From contig CM055606.1 in the NCBI GenBank assembly GCA_029379385.1, positions 16,083,142 through 16,147,141 on the forward strand: a DNA stretch of 64,000 nt, given 5' to 3'. The stretch comes from Quillaja saponaria. Taxonomy: Eukaryota > Streptophyta > Magnoliopsida > Fabales > Quillajaceae. Shown here one piece after another: positions 23,789-37,059 of the stretch (positions are counted from its first letter, which is position 1; every line of letters begins with the position of its first letter). The notes beneath the pieces are model-generated. The model made no database searches, was not told the origin of the DNA, and saw only the letters and a program-made list of their open reading frames with translations. Position numbers and translations under genes: made by a program.

Positions 23789-26398
23789 TCATTCATGTCT
23801 TTCCAGAAACTTCTCTATCAAGACTGAAAATGCTGCAAAGCCAGCACAACCTGCACATGCAGCCTGTGGACCACCTACAATAAACATTAGAAAATTAGTG
23901 AGAACATAGTGAGGGACATTGGAGAATTAATTATTCTTATGCAAGTTGAGAATATCAAAATCTTGATCTTCTGGTTAGAAGCACAGAAATTACACCTCAT
24001 GAAAAATATAATCAAGGAGAAGGATCAAATAGTAGAACTACAAAGTCAACTATGATTGGAACAACTGAATTTGGTGTTAAGAAACCAATAATTTCCTGAT
24101 TTGATTATAGTAACTATTTCGCCAAAAGTCATGTAGCCTCCCCAAGTTAATGTTAAGCTCAATATCCTATTTATAAAGGTGAACAAAATTTTATGCAACT
24201 GGATCACACATGCACCTAATTTTTCAAAAAATATGGGAATCTTTTTGCCAATCAGGGGGTTTTTGTCTCAGATATAAATTGGGATTGCCGATATCTTTAT
24301 TAATTTTTCTTACTTCGTGTTTTCTAGTATCTTTTGGTGTTGAAGAACTCACGATCCTTCTTTGATGAACTTCTCTCTTTCTTGTTTTTTTATTAACTTC
24401 TCTCTTTCTAATATGCCCCTTCTTGACGATATTTCATATAAAGCAAAATGAACTTGCCTTCCACATCATCGCATCCCAGGTTAAAGATGTTCATTCATGG
24501 CCATCCATCCTAAATTTTCTCATCTTGTGTTTTTGTACAAAATTTTGAATCTATACTCATGCAGGAAACAACCAGAAATATTTGTCTTCATTGAACCTTA
24601 ATAATTCTTACCTCCAATACCGTTCTCCATGCTTTCCAGGTCTTGACTAAAAACTGTGAAACCTTCTCTTTTTGTATACGAAATCTGTTCACTACCCTGG
24701 AACAGTACACGAACTTTGCCCTGCATCATCACACTGTATTCTTTCTTCAAAATCCATATCAGACATTTTCTGTCATACTCTAAGTAAACCTCCTATTTCC
24801 TGTTTCTAAACCTCTTTACCCACAATAACAGCCATATATTTTTCTAAATCTCCAAGGTCTATAAGTTAGCCATATATAATTTATTTTCCTAAATCTCCAA
24901 GGCCTAAAAGTCTAAGACCACAAACAGTCACTGTTACAGGGTATTTCCACATCAAATTGTCTCACATTATTATTCAATAACCTACTAACCCTAGAGGGAC
25001 TTTCTTTCTCTTTTCTTCTGAAATAGTTTCATGTTTGCATTTCTCTTTACTTCCATGGTATACGCCCCATTAAGCGCCATAAATGAAACTTCTATAAAAG
25101 GCTAAAGCCCTTATTCATGATGAAGTTTTACAAAGAGACAGCAAACTCCACTATGTTTTCCTCTTCAAGTAAACAAAAGCTATATCAGCTAAATGCCATA
25201 AGAATAATATCAATCTTCTTTGATATTGATATAAGTATATAACATCTCATGTTTCCTTCCTCTAAGCGATCCTTCAATCTATGATGTTCTACACATTACA
25301 AAAAAGTGTCAATCGACAGAGAAGAGTTACCTTTTGCTGATATTGCACCTCCAGTAACACATCCAGCAACAACCGTGTTTGTTGTGTCATGTTTTGCCCG
25401 GACCTGGCAAAAAAGATTCCAAGAATCAGATAATATATTAAAGAATTACACCTCACACATCTAAGTAAGAATTTTCAATTTTGGATCTCCATAACACCTT
25501 CTCAACAACACACTCAGCAGCTGAGAAAACTAATCCCATGACTGCAAATGTTTTGGCTGAACTCCAACTCCTTCGTCCCATCTGCTTTGCTGTATATATG
25601 AACTGTTGCCTACCAGTCATTTCCTCTTGCATCAGAGGGTTGTCCAGCGCCCCAAGAAACATACCCATGCAAAAGCCAAGCCCACCTCCTATAAAATATC
25701 CAATAACAGCATAAAAAACAAAGAGCAACAACTTTGCAAAACCAAGATGGAAGCTAAAGTTGATATAATCGTATCTTGTACAATATCTTGGCTAAGTTGA
25801 CCTTTTCATTCTTTTAGGTATAAATAAATCAAAACAACTTCCCATGAAGTGGTATTGGCAAATGCTTGCTACAGATCAGGCTTGTTACTGCTGCTGTTGC
25901 TGTGATGATTATTCCAATTCATTTGGAAACTGAAGGCATTTAACTATTAGATCACAAACTAAACAACAGAGAATACAATTCCAAAACCTTGACATTCAAC
26001 TTGGTATCCCTTATAATCTTTGCTTAAGAAATAGAAATTTTGAAATTCGCATTAGAATAATGAGACATAATTTGAAGATGACTCAAGTGCCATTTGAAAG
26101 CATAACAATGTAAATCTAACCTCAAGCACAAAAGAAACTTCCAAGATTGCCACAGCAACCAATAGGAGGAACACAGTACAATATATAAAGATGAACAAAC
26201 TATGGGCTGAATTTATAAAATGGAACAAAAAGGGTCCATGAACATACCCATGACTCCACTAACAACACTTCGCACTGCACAGTTGTTCCAAATGTCTTGG
26301 CCACGTATTTCCTCAACTGTTGGCAATCTTATGGGTTCAATCTGAGGCTTCTCAGCTTCGTTTGAGCTCGAAGATCCATTTGCAGATCCATTTTCCAT
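23789..26398 (-). CDS. TIM22: TIM22 mitochondrial inner-membrane translocase subunit, C-terminal frameshift
   Basis: Channel subunit of the TIM22 complex, which inserts carrier proteins into the mitochondrial inner membrane. Four coding exons: 26398-26248, 25688-25498, 25403-25331 and 23875-23789. All junctions have GT-AG and consistent phase. Family motifs are intact: IRLPTVEEIRGQDIWNNCAV, the glycine-rich GGGLGFCMGMFLGALDNP, RQQFIYTAKQMGRRSW, KTFAVMGLVFSAAECVVEK, and the CVTGGAIS and GGPQAACAGCAGFAAFSV blocks. In exon 4, an extra base in an A run on the plus strand (23820-23822) shifts the last ten codons: the frame as given ends with a TGA at 23795-23793, while the family-like end LIEKFLERHE survives one frame over with its stop at 23791-23789. 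As read, the protein is 165 aa. A probable 5'-UTR intron runs 28056-26403. Either a real C-terminal variant or a base error. Confidence 0.88.
24828..24920. repeat. short tandem duplication in TIM22 intron
   Basis: AGCCATATAT..TTTTTCTAAATCTCCAAGG.CTA is present twice, about 55 bases apart, inside the last TIM22 intron. Confidence 0.55.
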
Positions 26399-28209
26399 GT
26401 CACTAAGCAATGAAATAGTTCAAGTCAAGCTTATGAATAGCATCAACAGCAGTAGAATGAAATACATCAGAGAATCAAGGCCTTGTCCATTATCAAAGTC
26501 ATCCTCTCTAATCATTGGAAGAATAAAATACCTAGTAAGAAGCCTTCAACTCCTGCTTTGAAGAATACTGCAGCTAATGGAGATTGCTGGATTGCTTGGT
26601 GTATACTTTAGCACAAATGCACGATATTTGAGGATCCCCCTCTATGTATGGCAACTGGTGACGTTAATTTCATTAGAAAGTTATCGAATATACCACATGC
26701 TTTGTCATTGGATCCCATGTTATCTTCCCTTAACTTATTTTAGAAGGGTGCCTCCTTCTATTCCTTTGTCAGGATTTCTAAAAGTCTGCCCGTTCTCCCA
26801 ACAAAATTATAGACAAGTTTTCAGAAATCAATATCTCTATATCCAAAAGAATTCTAACAGTTAAAAGAGTTTTAATAATACAGTCAACTAGTCAAGTACT
26901 ATTCCAGCACCTTACGGTTTTCAGGCTCCTTTGTTGTTGCTTTAATCATTGCTATATATTCACTTCTTGGGAAAACTCTTTACAGACAGCATTTCTTTAA
27001 AGCAAGCATATCGCCCTCCCCTAAGATAATCATCTCACAATCTTTACATAAAGTATGTCAGTTACTAATACCCTTTTTAGAAGATCACACTACGTCTGAG
27101 AGTTTATGTGGTGAAAGAAAGGAAAATAGAGTGTTTCTGATAATACAGTCAGACTCTCACAAGAAACATGTACAAATTTAATGGTATGAATGCCCCTCCA
27201 CCCGTCTGCCCTCACCTGTCAACTTTTTATTTGTGTCTAATGTCTATTCAACCATCATGTTCAAGTTAGTTTTATCGAGTTACTAGCTAACATACATAAG
27301 ACTTTCACAAAAAAGAGCATGTACAACTTTGCATTAACATGGCATGGACAATAGAGAGATACAAAATCATAAATCCAGGGATAAGATGGGAAGGACAAGG
27401 GAATATATAAATTATGTTAATATTGGATTTCACTTATTTTCACCTCCTTAAGACTTCATTTTCTGTCTAAAGCTAGTACAAATGTTGCTGATGATAAATA
27501 GTACTACATCCACCTCACTAATTAAGTTTATCGGGAATTTAAAATAATAAAAAATCATAAATAGGAATTAAGGGTCTCATTTTCACTTGAAAAATTCAGC
27601 TTACAAGCTACTTTCAATACAAGAGATAAAAGATAAGAGTAAGCTCACAGGCTACCCATTTGAAAAGAAATAAACATCAAGGCCTAAAATCTCATTAACT
27701 CAGGAAATAAAACCAAAATACAACATAATGTATTTCACATGCCCATGTTTAAATTTAGAACATTCATTCTCAGACAAGTTCAAAGTATAGTTGTTTTCTC
27801 CAATCCAAACAAAGAACGGTGATTTGTTGTGAAAGTGTTTTGTTAATTTCTAACATACTGAGTGCTTCTTCAGGATTGCATCACACATTTCTCTTTTCTC
27901 TTTTCAAAACCAATACTGACATAGACACATAATATGACTACTCAATACGAAGGATCCAAAAGGGCAAATTGATAAACAAAATACTGGAATACTACCTAAG
28001 AGGAGAGCTAATGCTCACACAGCAACTAAAACATCATGGAGAATAGAAGAAAGTTACCTCCTTGCTTTCAAAATCCAGTATGACCGAACCCCACGGCTGG
28101 TTCCAGACTGAAACTGTGGAAATAGGGAAAGGGGTGATGGCGGTACTCGTGGGAGATGGGAGAGTTAGTCGGTCGGAACGACAACACAGTAACTAGGGAT
28201 TATAAGATA

Positions 28210-29940
28210 AAGGCTAAATTATAATTTAGGACCTTATAATTTAACTCAAATTTCATCTTGGTTCCTACCATAATTTGGTCTTATAATTATAAAATTATTC
28301 TAATTGAATCCCTACAATTACCTTACTTTAATGTTAATACCTATCATAAATGACAAAGACTAATAAATATCAGATAAACAAATAAAAAATTAGCACTGTA
28401 ACATTACAAAAACTAAAATTTAATTTATAAATACAAACATTATAATAAAAAATTTTAGAATTAAGAAATTTATTTCAACCTTCAACTCGCTCTCTCCCTT
28501 CTCTGTCTCTCGTAAATTCAAACCTACAATCTTTAAAACTCCTCCCTTCCTTTCATCCATTTTCAACCACTCCTCAACCCACACTCATCCACCAACTTTT
28601 CATCTTGTTCCAGTGGGTCATCATTCGTGTCTCTCATAGATTTGCACTAAAGGTGTTTCATGCATATTGTGGTTTGGTTTGGTAATGTTACGTGAAAATG
28701 CGTTTTGTTTTACGAAAAATATAAGTAAGTTATGTTATATGTGAATATTTGGTTAAAAAAATAAAATAATTAGGGTGCTTATACTCTAAATTTTTAAAAG
28801 TTAATAATATTTTTCAAAACACTTCAAATAGTATTTTTAAATATAGCTTATATTTATTGAGAATAATTTTTTATTATATTATCAAATATTATTATTATGA
28901 ATTTTTAAAAATAGCACTACAAATGTCAAAATGATACAACACCTTTTAAAAAGTTACAACATTATTAAATCAAGTCTTTTTCTACTTATCAAAGTTCTAT
29001 TTTTCTTCAACTACGCTAGGGTTCTGGATTTTTAACGAACGTGTTTCTAAGAAAATTTTGAAATAGCCAATCAAAAAATTGAATCCAAAATATTGTGAAA
29101 AATTGATTCATTAAATGAGTTAGACAATTATGATTAATTTATTACAAAAAAGAAAATTAGGAAAAATTCAAAATTTTGTGGGTGAAGTCAAATTCTAGTC
29201 ACTTTAGTCAACTCTAATGCATACTTGTATGGCTTTCTTTGGGTTGTGGAATTTGATCCAAAAAGTAATGTTTTACTCATGGTCACCATGGTAAGAACGA
29301 ACCGTCTTAAGTAGGAGAATTTGTAGGAGAATTTGTAATGGGTGAGTTTTAAAAATTTGTCCAATATGGATGAGGTGCAGATTTAGATTTTCTCTTCAAA
29401 TTTGTTGAATATAAAAATGGCTTAGCAGTGAAAACTTTTACTTTCGTTAATACATATATAATTTTTTTTTTATCAACTTGTCCTGTTTATATATTTTAAA
29501 TTTTATCATTATTAATAATATCCCCACCTAATAATAAAAGTTTGGTAGTAATTGAACTCACTTCTTTAAAATTACTAACAAATATATATATTTTTAATAA
29601 TATCGAATGTCATAATAGTTTAACACTTCTTATTTATAATTTGTTTCTGTACTTATCTAAAGCCATAACATATCTTATGATTTCTTAATATATTTTTTAA
29701 AGCCATAACGTAACATGTCTTATACTTCTTAATATATTTTTTAATTTAGATAGAGAATAGTATCTTAATAAATTTTGACATTTTTTCAATTTAAAATTTT
29801 ATTGTATATTAGAAACTATCCACTAAAAATAATAAGTTACACCTAAAAAAAATAAAACCAAATTCACTTTATCTCCCATTACACACGTGGCAACCTCCAA
29901 CGTCCTTACCCTGAAGGTGAACCAGGTAGCTCACGGAGCT
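28210..29940. other. intergenic region between divergent TIM22 and CMT1 genes
   Basis: AT-rich spacer between two divergently transcribed genes. Tandem duplications include 29657-29745 (aaagccataac.ta..tctta and TTCTTAATATATTTTTTA twice) and a 13-base copy near 29313-29338 (aggagaatttgta). Promoters for both genes must lie here, but no clear TATA box is identified. Confidence 0.45.
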
Positions 29941-30028
29941 CAACTGGGCAACGGTTTCTCAGTTCAATATTGAACTTGCTTCGTTTCTCTCAGATTTGCA
30001 GAAGCCCCAAAACCCAACTTGGGCGGAG

Positions 30029-30040
30029 ATGAACCTGTAG
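30029..30040 (+). promoter_or_regulatory. three-codon upstream ORF in CMT1 leader
   Basis: ATG AAC CTG TAG lies 27 bases before the chosen CMT1 start at 30067. A minimal uORF this close could lower reinitiation at the main start; this is inference from position only. Confidence 0.4.
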
Positions 30041-30066
30041 ACACAGTTTCCAGAAGAAAAAAAAAA

Positions 30067-33000
30067 ATGAAGGGGTTAGGTCCTCAAAAACCATTGGTTG
30101 CAAGGGAGAAACTTCCCTCATTACCATTGGTAGATACGTTACCTTGTTGTGCCATTTTATCTAGAACGACCAGTTTACCCTCATGTAAGTTCTCTCTAAG
30201 ATTTTGTGATTGTATTTTTACTCCTATGATGATTAGTTTAGTGTATTTCTACTCCTATGTTGCTTAGCAAGATTACATTTTTTTTTATTGTATAATTTGA
30301 GTTTTGAACTTCATAGAGTTATCAAGATTTATTTTTTCCCCTTTTGGGTAATGTGAGTTTCCCTGATGTTTAGATAAATTAAGCTAAACTATTTGGGTGA
30401 ATATTTGGAAATAAATTTTGCATTTGGTAGCACAGATATAGCTTCTCTTTTTTTTCTTTTTCTTTTTTTCTGGAAACTTTTCGGAACATATGGTGGTTGG
30501 GTTGGAATGTAAGAGAGCCAACTGGGGATATTATGTTAGTTTGAGCAGAGAAGCTGAACGCAGGTTTGAGGTTATAATGTTTATAAAGTTAATGGGAAAA
30601 GGATATGTATATGTTTGCTCACTTGGGGGCGCTGACTTTAAATGGCTACAGTTTGATTACATGCATATCCACTCAGACAAGATTAACCCAGGATAGATGT
30701 TGTCCAACTGTGAATATTTTTGTAAAATGTTTTTTATGAAGTCATTATCATTTATATTGAGTTTCTTTTCTTTCAGTCCCACTATTTTGTTTGGCCAGTA
30801 CCATTTGGTTTTGAAAATGCATTGTCTAGTTTGTTCTGCTAATCATCCCTTTCCTTATTGATACTAATCTAAAGTTATTAATCAAAATTTTTAACACTTT
30901 GGAACTTTGATATTTTTTCCTTCCTCATTCGCTAGTTAATGGTTATGCACATTGGCATCTTTGGATGTTTAGCACTGGTAACATATTGCCTAACATACTT
31001 ATAGTAAGATGTAGGAAGATATCCAGGTTGAGCTTGGTATGTAGCAGAATTCGAGCCCAAGCATCCAATGTTAGTATTGGGCCAGGGGGTTATGAGGGCA
31101 GGGATGAGAACAACAATCAGAATATCATCACAGATGGTCCAGTCATTGACAGCTTATCTGAGATGTGAGTTACAATCAATTGATTTAATTTTGGTTGTGT
31201 GGAAAGTGGACGTTTTAGACATTTAAGATTCTAGTGAAGTTACTATTGATGATAACAATATTCAAGATATAAATTTTATTTTAATATTGATTAGCAGGGG
31301 AAATGGTCCCATTGTCAGTTTACCTTTATTGGCATCTTATCCCTACTCTTCTTTGAAGTTTAGTTGCAATTATAATTTATGGATTCTCACTTGAGCAATT
31401 CAAAATCGAAAATTTGATGATTTTACTCTTCTTTTGTTAGTTTCTTACTTTCTTATACGCAATAATTTTACATTCCAAAGCAGAAAGCTTGTGATACAAC
31501 ATCAACAACAAGACAAACCGCAACAACAACTCTTAATCAATATAATTTGGGTCAGTGCCATGGATCCTTAATTGAAGCTAATTATAATCCTTTCACAATA
31601 GTATCTTTCTCTTACTTACTTCTACCCTTTTCATTTTTGACCTCCTCTCATCTTTTGGATTCTCCCACTCGAATTTTCGTTATTCTGAATTGGAGCATAT
31701 CTTTTTGTTATACATGTCAACTAGCTTACACTCTCCAACGTCTTATCTACAACTGAACCTATCCTTAACTTTGAGAAGAATATTTTCAATAGCGGAAGCT
31801 TGTGGTTCTTCTATATTGTCGCACTCAGTGAATCCTTCACGCTGTCATCTAGTGAACTGAAAACTAAAACTTGCTGGAAAAGCTCTTACTAGGATTATGC
31901 TTGTTACTTATCCAGCAGAGACTCAATAAATGCTTAAGGATAAAAATGAATAATACATGTGCTTGACAGAAACATGAAATATGAAGAGTTTTAGCTGCCC
32001 CCGTATAACACAACTCAACTTAACTCAACTAAGCCTTAAAACCCAAACTAGTTGGGATCAGCTATATGAATCTTTTTCCTCCATTCGCATTGATCCAATG
32101 CATCATTTTCAGTAATGCCTAGAGCAGTCATATCCTTCTCAATGACAGCACCCCATGTAAGTTTCGGTCTCCTTCTACCACTTCTAATACATATCACTGG
32201 CACCAAGTCACATTTCTTAACTACGCTATCCATTGGCCCCCATATAACACACATGGAAAATATTTGAAAGAGAAAAACTCTTGGCATCTATTAATGCTGC
32301 AGGTGAAATTCGGTATTATGTCCATGGATTCTTAGATGAGGTTTTATTTTTTATTTTCATTTGAAAAGATTGCAATTTGAAATTCTGGCTTTCCATTGAT
32401 CTTCAATTGTTAGAAGTCTCTACATTTCAGTTACTTTGTTTAATTCTAACATGTCATCTAATTCTATTCTGTTGAAATTTTATTGGTTAAATTTCTAGGG
32501 ATATTTAATCAACTCTTATGTAGACAACTTTCATGATTTGGCAGTGAGAAGCCTCCTAGTCGGATGCCTTATCCTTTCTCTATTGCTCTCGTGCTATTTG
32601 GATGTGCTTTAGTATTTTCACTGATAGCCTTTGTGAAAAGGGGACCTTCATCACTTCTAGCAGCAATCTCAAAATCAGGCTTCACTGCTGCGTTTTCTTT
32701 AATCTTTGTTTCTGAGATTGGGGACAAGGTAATTAAAAATACCATCATGATTTATGTTTTTCCCTTATGTTTATGTGTTTGTTCATACCATTTAGTTGAA
32801 TTTTTTTTTGTTCTTATTGCATCTACGAAGGCTCTCTCCCTGCAAGATGAGACCTGAAAGCACGATATATGTACACTTGTCTGAATACAGTATTTCAAAG
32901 TTCCATGGCCAAAAACTAGGAAATAAAATATAACATTTCAAAATTCAGTAATGATTGCATATGTGCTCTGCAATTTGTGCATAATGCCTGCTGCAACTTT

Positions 33001-36000
33001 TTTCCCCCTGCTATCAAGGTTCCAGAAAACAATGAAAATAGCTTGAGAACCAATTTTTGCCAATATTTTTTTTTTGTATGCTTATTATATGGATGTTACT
33101 TTCACAGTTCAAGTGTTTGAATCATTGAGCAATTTGTATGCTTATATCATAGGGTTAATATGCTCTACACTATAAACAGTATAATTTTGTATGTGCAGTT
33201 CTGGACTGAACTTCGCTTATGATTAGTAAGCCTCATAGTTTGGAGCATAAAATCTTACTTGAATGCAGGTAAACATAAACTTCTGGAAACAGCATATAAT
33301 TAGACAACTTTAGAACCAAATTATCTGAAATAAGTAAAAAGACCTATAACTTTTAGGAAATCATTATGGTAATTAAATTGTAATTTAAGCTATATGCTCA
33401 CAAAGTTAGGCATACATACATACACACATGGTTATTTTGGAATTCAGTATGGACCTTAAATTAGACCTTCTATAGGCATACTACGTGGTTATTTTGGATT
33501 CTAATATGGACCTTACGCCTTCTATCTATCGACCAGACATTCTTCATTGCTGCACTCTTGGCGATGCAATACAAGAAAGGATTGGTATGTGTTTTAGCTT
33601 TTCCTTTGTTAATCTCTCCCTCCCTCCCTCTCTCTCTCTGAATGTGTGAGTCATTGTGATACAAATGACATTAATTATTTCCAAGATTATATTTTATTTG
33701 CTCTCAGAACCTACAAGTACTCATTTTCATGCCTTTGGTTACAATTGACTATGTTTATTTTTTTTTTCCATCTCATCTAGTTTGAATCTGCAATGGTGTA
33801 TTTAGAACCTCAGATTCTCCTCAATACAACTAAAACTATTAACCTATTTGGAAACAAATTTTTAGTTTCAAGTTGCTGTTAATTATATAGAAGGAACCCA
33901 ACCCAAAGAAAAAGATTATGTAGCAGGGAAAATATCTTTGAGTTAGATATAGAAGTTTATTAACGAGTTGTTAATGATTGACCAGGTCCTGCTGGGGTCA
34001 CTGGGTGCTCTTTCACTCATGACTGTCCTGTCAGTCATAATTGGGCAAATCTTTCATTCAGTGCCTGCTCAGTTCCAGACAAGTAAGTAATAGTTCTTGA
34101 CATCTCTCCTCCAGAGTCCTGACAAGATTTGCTATATCCTTTATAATATGTAATGACTAATGAGAGAACAGCTCAATACGTGACAAGTTAGGCCACTGAA
34201 TAGTTTTTTTTTTTTTTTTTTTCTGTTTCCATTTCCTTGCACAACAAAAAATGCTAAAACACTAATAACCCTCATAAGTGTTGGGTGATATTACTGTATT
34301 ATTTGTTTGATCAGCGCAACATGGCTCAGGTGTTGCATCATATAAAATACTAGGAGCTAGCTATTTGTATTCTCATTCTGTCCCCCATCTGTAGTGCTTT
34401 TCAGAATAGAGCTTGGCATTTCTTTCCTCATAAGCTCAAAACAGATGTTCTCTCTCTCTCTCTCTCAGTGTATTACTCGTTACTAGTGCAGAAATATTGT
34501 TTCTTTGCAAATCAACTGATCATTTTGTTCAAACTGGACAATGCTTAGAAGGTTTTTTCTTCTGCTTGACATTGTAATGTATTGTAACAAAGAAGATTTT
34601 ACTTCACATTGCAGTTGAGTATGTCCATGAGTTGCGGGCTCTCATATTTAATGAAAAGTTTCCTTGGTTTTGCTTTGGTTAGGGCAATAAGGGTCCCTTT
34701 CTAAAAATGGCATTGTCAGGGGAAAGACGGCATTAAATGAGTTTTTTGTTGGTTGCCCTCCAGCCTGCCCACTTTGTTGATTTAAACACCCTGCAATCAT
34801 ACTATAATTTAGAAGGATAGACACTGGCACCCATTTTTCTTTACTCAACAAGAAGTAGACCTTCTATGTAATATAGGAACTTGGAAGTTGATTTCAATAT
34901 CTCAGTTTTATCTAACACTAATCTGAACACTGGTGTGCTGTTCTGCTACTTGAATGGGGATTCTGTTGTGAGAGAACTTGCGCTCTTTATAATCTGTTCC
35001 TCTGAAAGAATTACTTCTGGTTTTCATACCAGACACTTCCCTCCACATTGGCTGTATTTTTCAAATTGGATCATCATCACTGAACAATATACTAGTACTG
35101 TAATTTCTCTTTTTTTAATTTTAAAATCTGTGAGTAGTCTTTCAATTTATTTTCTTTGACAAATTATATTATTTAATATATTATCTTAGTCTGATACATT
35201 TATAATGTTAACTCATGTAGATTATATTTTTCCTTGTCCACCAATAAATTGGATATTAAGCTCAGGTTTTAATAATCAATTCGATCCCCCAATTAGATTT
35301 TGTGAAAACACCTATAAAAATGATTGCTTGGATTTAATAAAAGTTGCTTGGCTTTATCCTCTATATATTTATTATTTATATCCCAACATACCTATTTTGC
35401 AAGATTTAAGATTTGATTTGTTTAAATTTATGTATTTGTTTTAAAATGTTATATAATTTAAGTAATATGAATAATCATTTTTCATGTCTTTGAGAGAGGA
35501 CACATCGGGATCAATTTGATCTATTTCTTTTTGTCCCCTTGAATCCATTGCTTGTACAACAGGAACAGAATGTTTTCAATTCTAATCAACCAGGCAAATT
35601 TTGTGAAGTCTTTCAAGTAATATTTTCTGGAAATACACATTGATGTTTCTGTACTGTGTGGTCCTGTTGACAGCCTTGAATCCTCTGTTTGTACAAGAGG
35701 GACATAATTTTTTTCAATTCTAATCAACCAGGCGAATTGCATGAATTCTTTTTAGTAATATTTTCTGGAAATACACATTGATGTTTCTGTACTGGGTGGT
35801 CCTGTTGACAGCCTTGCCAATTGGAGAATATGCAGCAGTCACCCTTCTATTATTTTTTGGCCTAAAGTCAATAAAAGATGCATGGGACCTTCCGGACAAA
35901 GAGGTTAAGAGTGATAACAAGAGTAGCCCTGAACTTGGCGAATTCACTGAAGCTGAGGAGCTTGTGAAAGAAAAGGTTTCAAATCATATACATTATTGAC

Positions 36001-37059
36001 TAACTTTTTAGATGTAAATTTCTCTTAGCTACAAGGTTCTATACAGTATGCATCTGTTGTAGATTAGGTCTGTGATGTATAAATTTATTATTGCCTTGAT
36101 TCTGGCATACAGATTTCACTTGTGTGTTTCAGAATCTTGTTCCGTTATTATGATAATTTCTTTTTGTTGTTTCTTACTCCTCTCCCCTCAAATGTTTCAG
36201 GTTTCAAAACGGCTCTCCAATCCATTTGAGATTGTGTGGAAGTCATTCAGCCTTGTATTTTTTGCTGTAAGAATCCTTCTTATCCTTATATGCAGCAGTA
36301 TCTTAGCATAAGAAAGATTTCTGCTTCATATTGTCTCAATTAATTCACAAACAAGGAGAAGAACTTATTTTAATATTGATTAAAATCTGTAATCTCTTGT
36401 ACTTATCTAATCATATCCCTGCATCATCATGAAGTTAATTGCCTTTCAAGTTATCACACTTCACTTGAATCTGGTTCAGAATTTGAATAACAGTTTCATA
36501 AGAATTGATCTTTGACTGGACTTATACACCCAAGCTGCTGACAGTTATTAATCAGCACCTAAACATAGTCAATTGCTAGCAAGTCTTTATTTCTCACATT
36601 TTAATCTTTTTTTTTTTTTTTTTTTTACTTGCTTTAGGAATGGGGAGATCGCTCAATGCTTGCAACAATTGCTCTTGGTGCTGCCCAGGTACATTTTTAT
36701 ATTCTGATCCAACTGTAAAGTAGATTACTCTCTCTGTTTTTTTGTACAAGGGAAGAGTGTAGTAGAATATGTTTCACACATTATTCACTCAGAAACTTCT
36801 CTTGTTCTCCATCTACAGTCTCCATGGGGTGTGGCAACTGGAGCCATTGCTGGACACCTACTGGCAACATCTATTGCAATCCTTGGAGGAGCATTTCTTG
36901 CCAACTATATTTCTGAAAAACTGGTATGTACCACAACCTTATTTGATATTTAATATTGTAACTAGCATATTGATGTCTGTCTGTGTTAATTAGGTTGGCT
37001 ATTCTGGTGGAGTGCTGTTTCTTGTTTTTGCTGTAGCCACCTTTTTTGGGGTTTTCTGA
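30067..37059 (+). CDS. CMT1: GDT1-like chloroplast manganese transporter (CMT1/PAM71-HL), 352 aa
   Basis: Member of the UPF0016/GDT1 cation transporter family. The chloroplast inner-envelope paralogue imports Mn2+ for photosystem II. Ten exons with perfect phase: 30067-30184, 31005-31164, 32545-32728, 33537-33584, 33986-34082, 35812-35975, 36201-36266, 36638-36688, 36819-36923, 36994-37059. The N-terminus (basic, Ser-rich, to about residue 60) looks like a transit peptide. Both signature motifs are present: E150-IGDKT and E280-WGDRS, the expected cation-binding ExGD(K/R)(T/S) sites in the two membrane repeats. Text such as AMQYKKGLVLLGSLGALSLM, PIGEYAAVTLLLFFGLKSIK and SPWGVATGAIAGHL fits At4g13590 better than its paralogue PAM71 (At1g64150). 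The length is close to that of Arabidopsis (~359 aa). Exon 1 and its junction are the least certain part. Confidence 0.9.
31490..31800 (+). mobile_element. possible degenerate non-LTR element tail in CMT1 intron
   Basis: CAACAACAAC runs followed by 'cttaatc..aatttgggtcagtgccatggatcctt' resemble the conserved tail text of plant non-LTR elements (tta-atcccaa-ttgggtcggct-catggatcc). It is strongly diverged and borders are unclear. Confidence 0.3.
32030..32290 (-). mobile_element. LINE-type non-LTR retrotransposon 3' remnant
   Basis: On the minus strand, a frame reads RRRPKLTWGAVIEKDMTALG and then ALDQCEWRKKIHIADP. This matches the conserved C-terminal tail that follows the reverse transcriptase in many plant LINE-like ORFs. 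The usual end motif follows (plus strand 32042-32070, AACCCAAACTAGTTGGGATC then AGCTATATG). The remnant is 5'-truncated to about 260 bases and lies in CMT1 intron 2, antisense to the gene. Confidence 0.7.
35537..35812 (+). repeat. 138-bp tandem duplication spanning a CMT1 splice acceptor
   Basis: Units 35537-35674 and 35675-35812 align at a constant period of 138 with few differences (for example CAATTCTAATCAACCAGGC at 35577 and 35715, and CCTGTTGACAGCCTTG at 35663 and 35801). The copy includes the intron end and the first bases of CMT1 exon 6, so an upstream decoy acceptor (AG at 35672-35673) mirrors the real one (35810-35811). Using the decoy would add an in-frame stop within about 17 codons. 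Confidence 0.9.

Noticed and set aside
33600..34470. CT-rich runs as possible regulatory elements
   Set aside because: These are simple CTCTCT and CCCTCC microsatellites in introns of CMT1; common and unremarkable.
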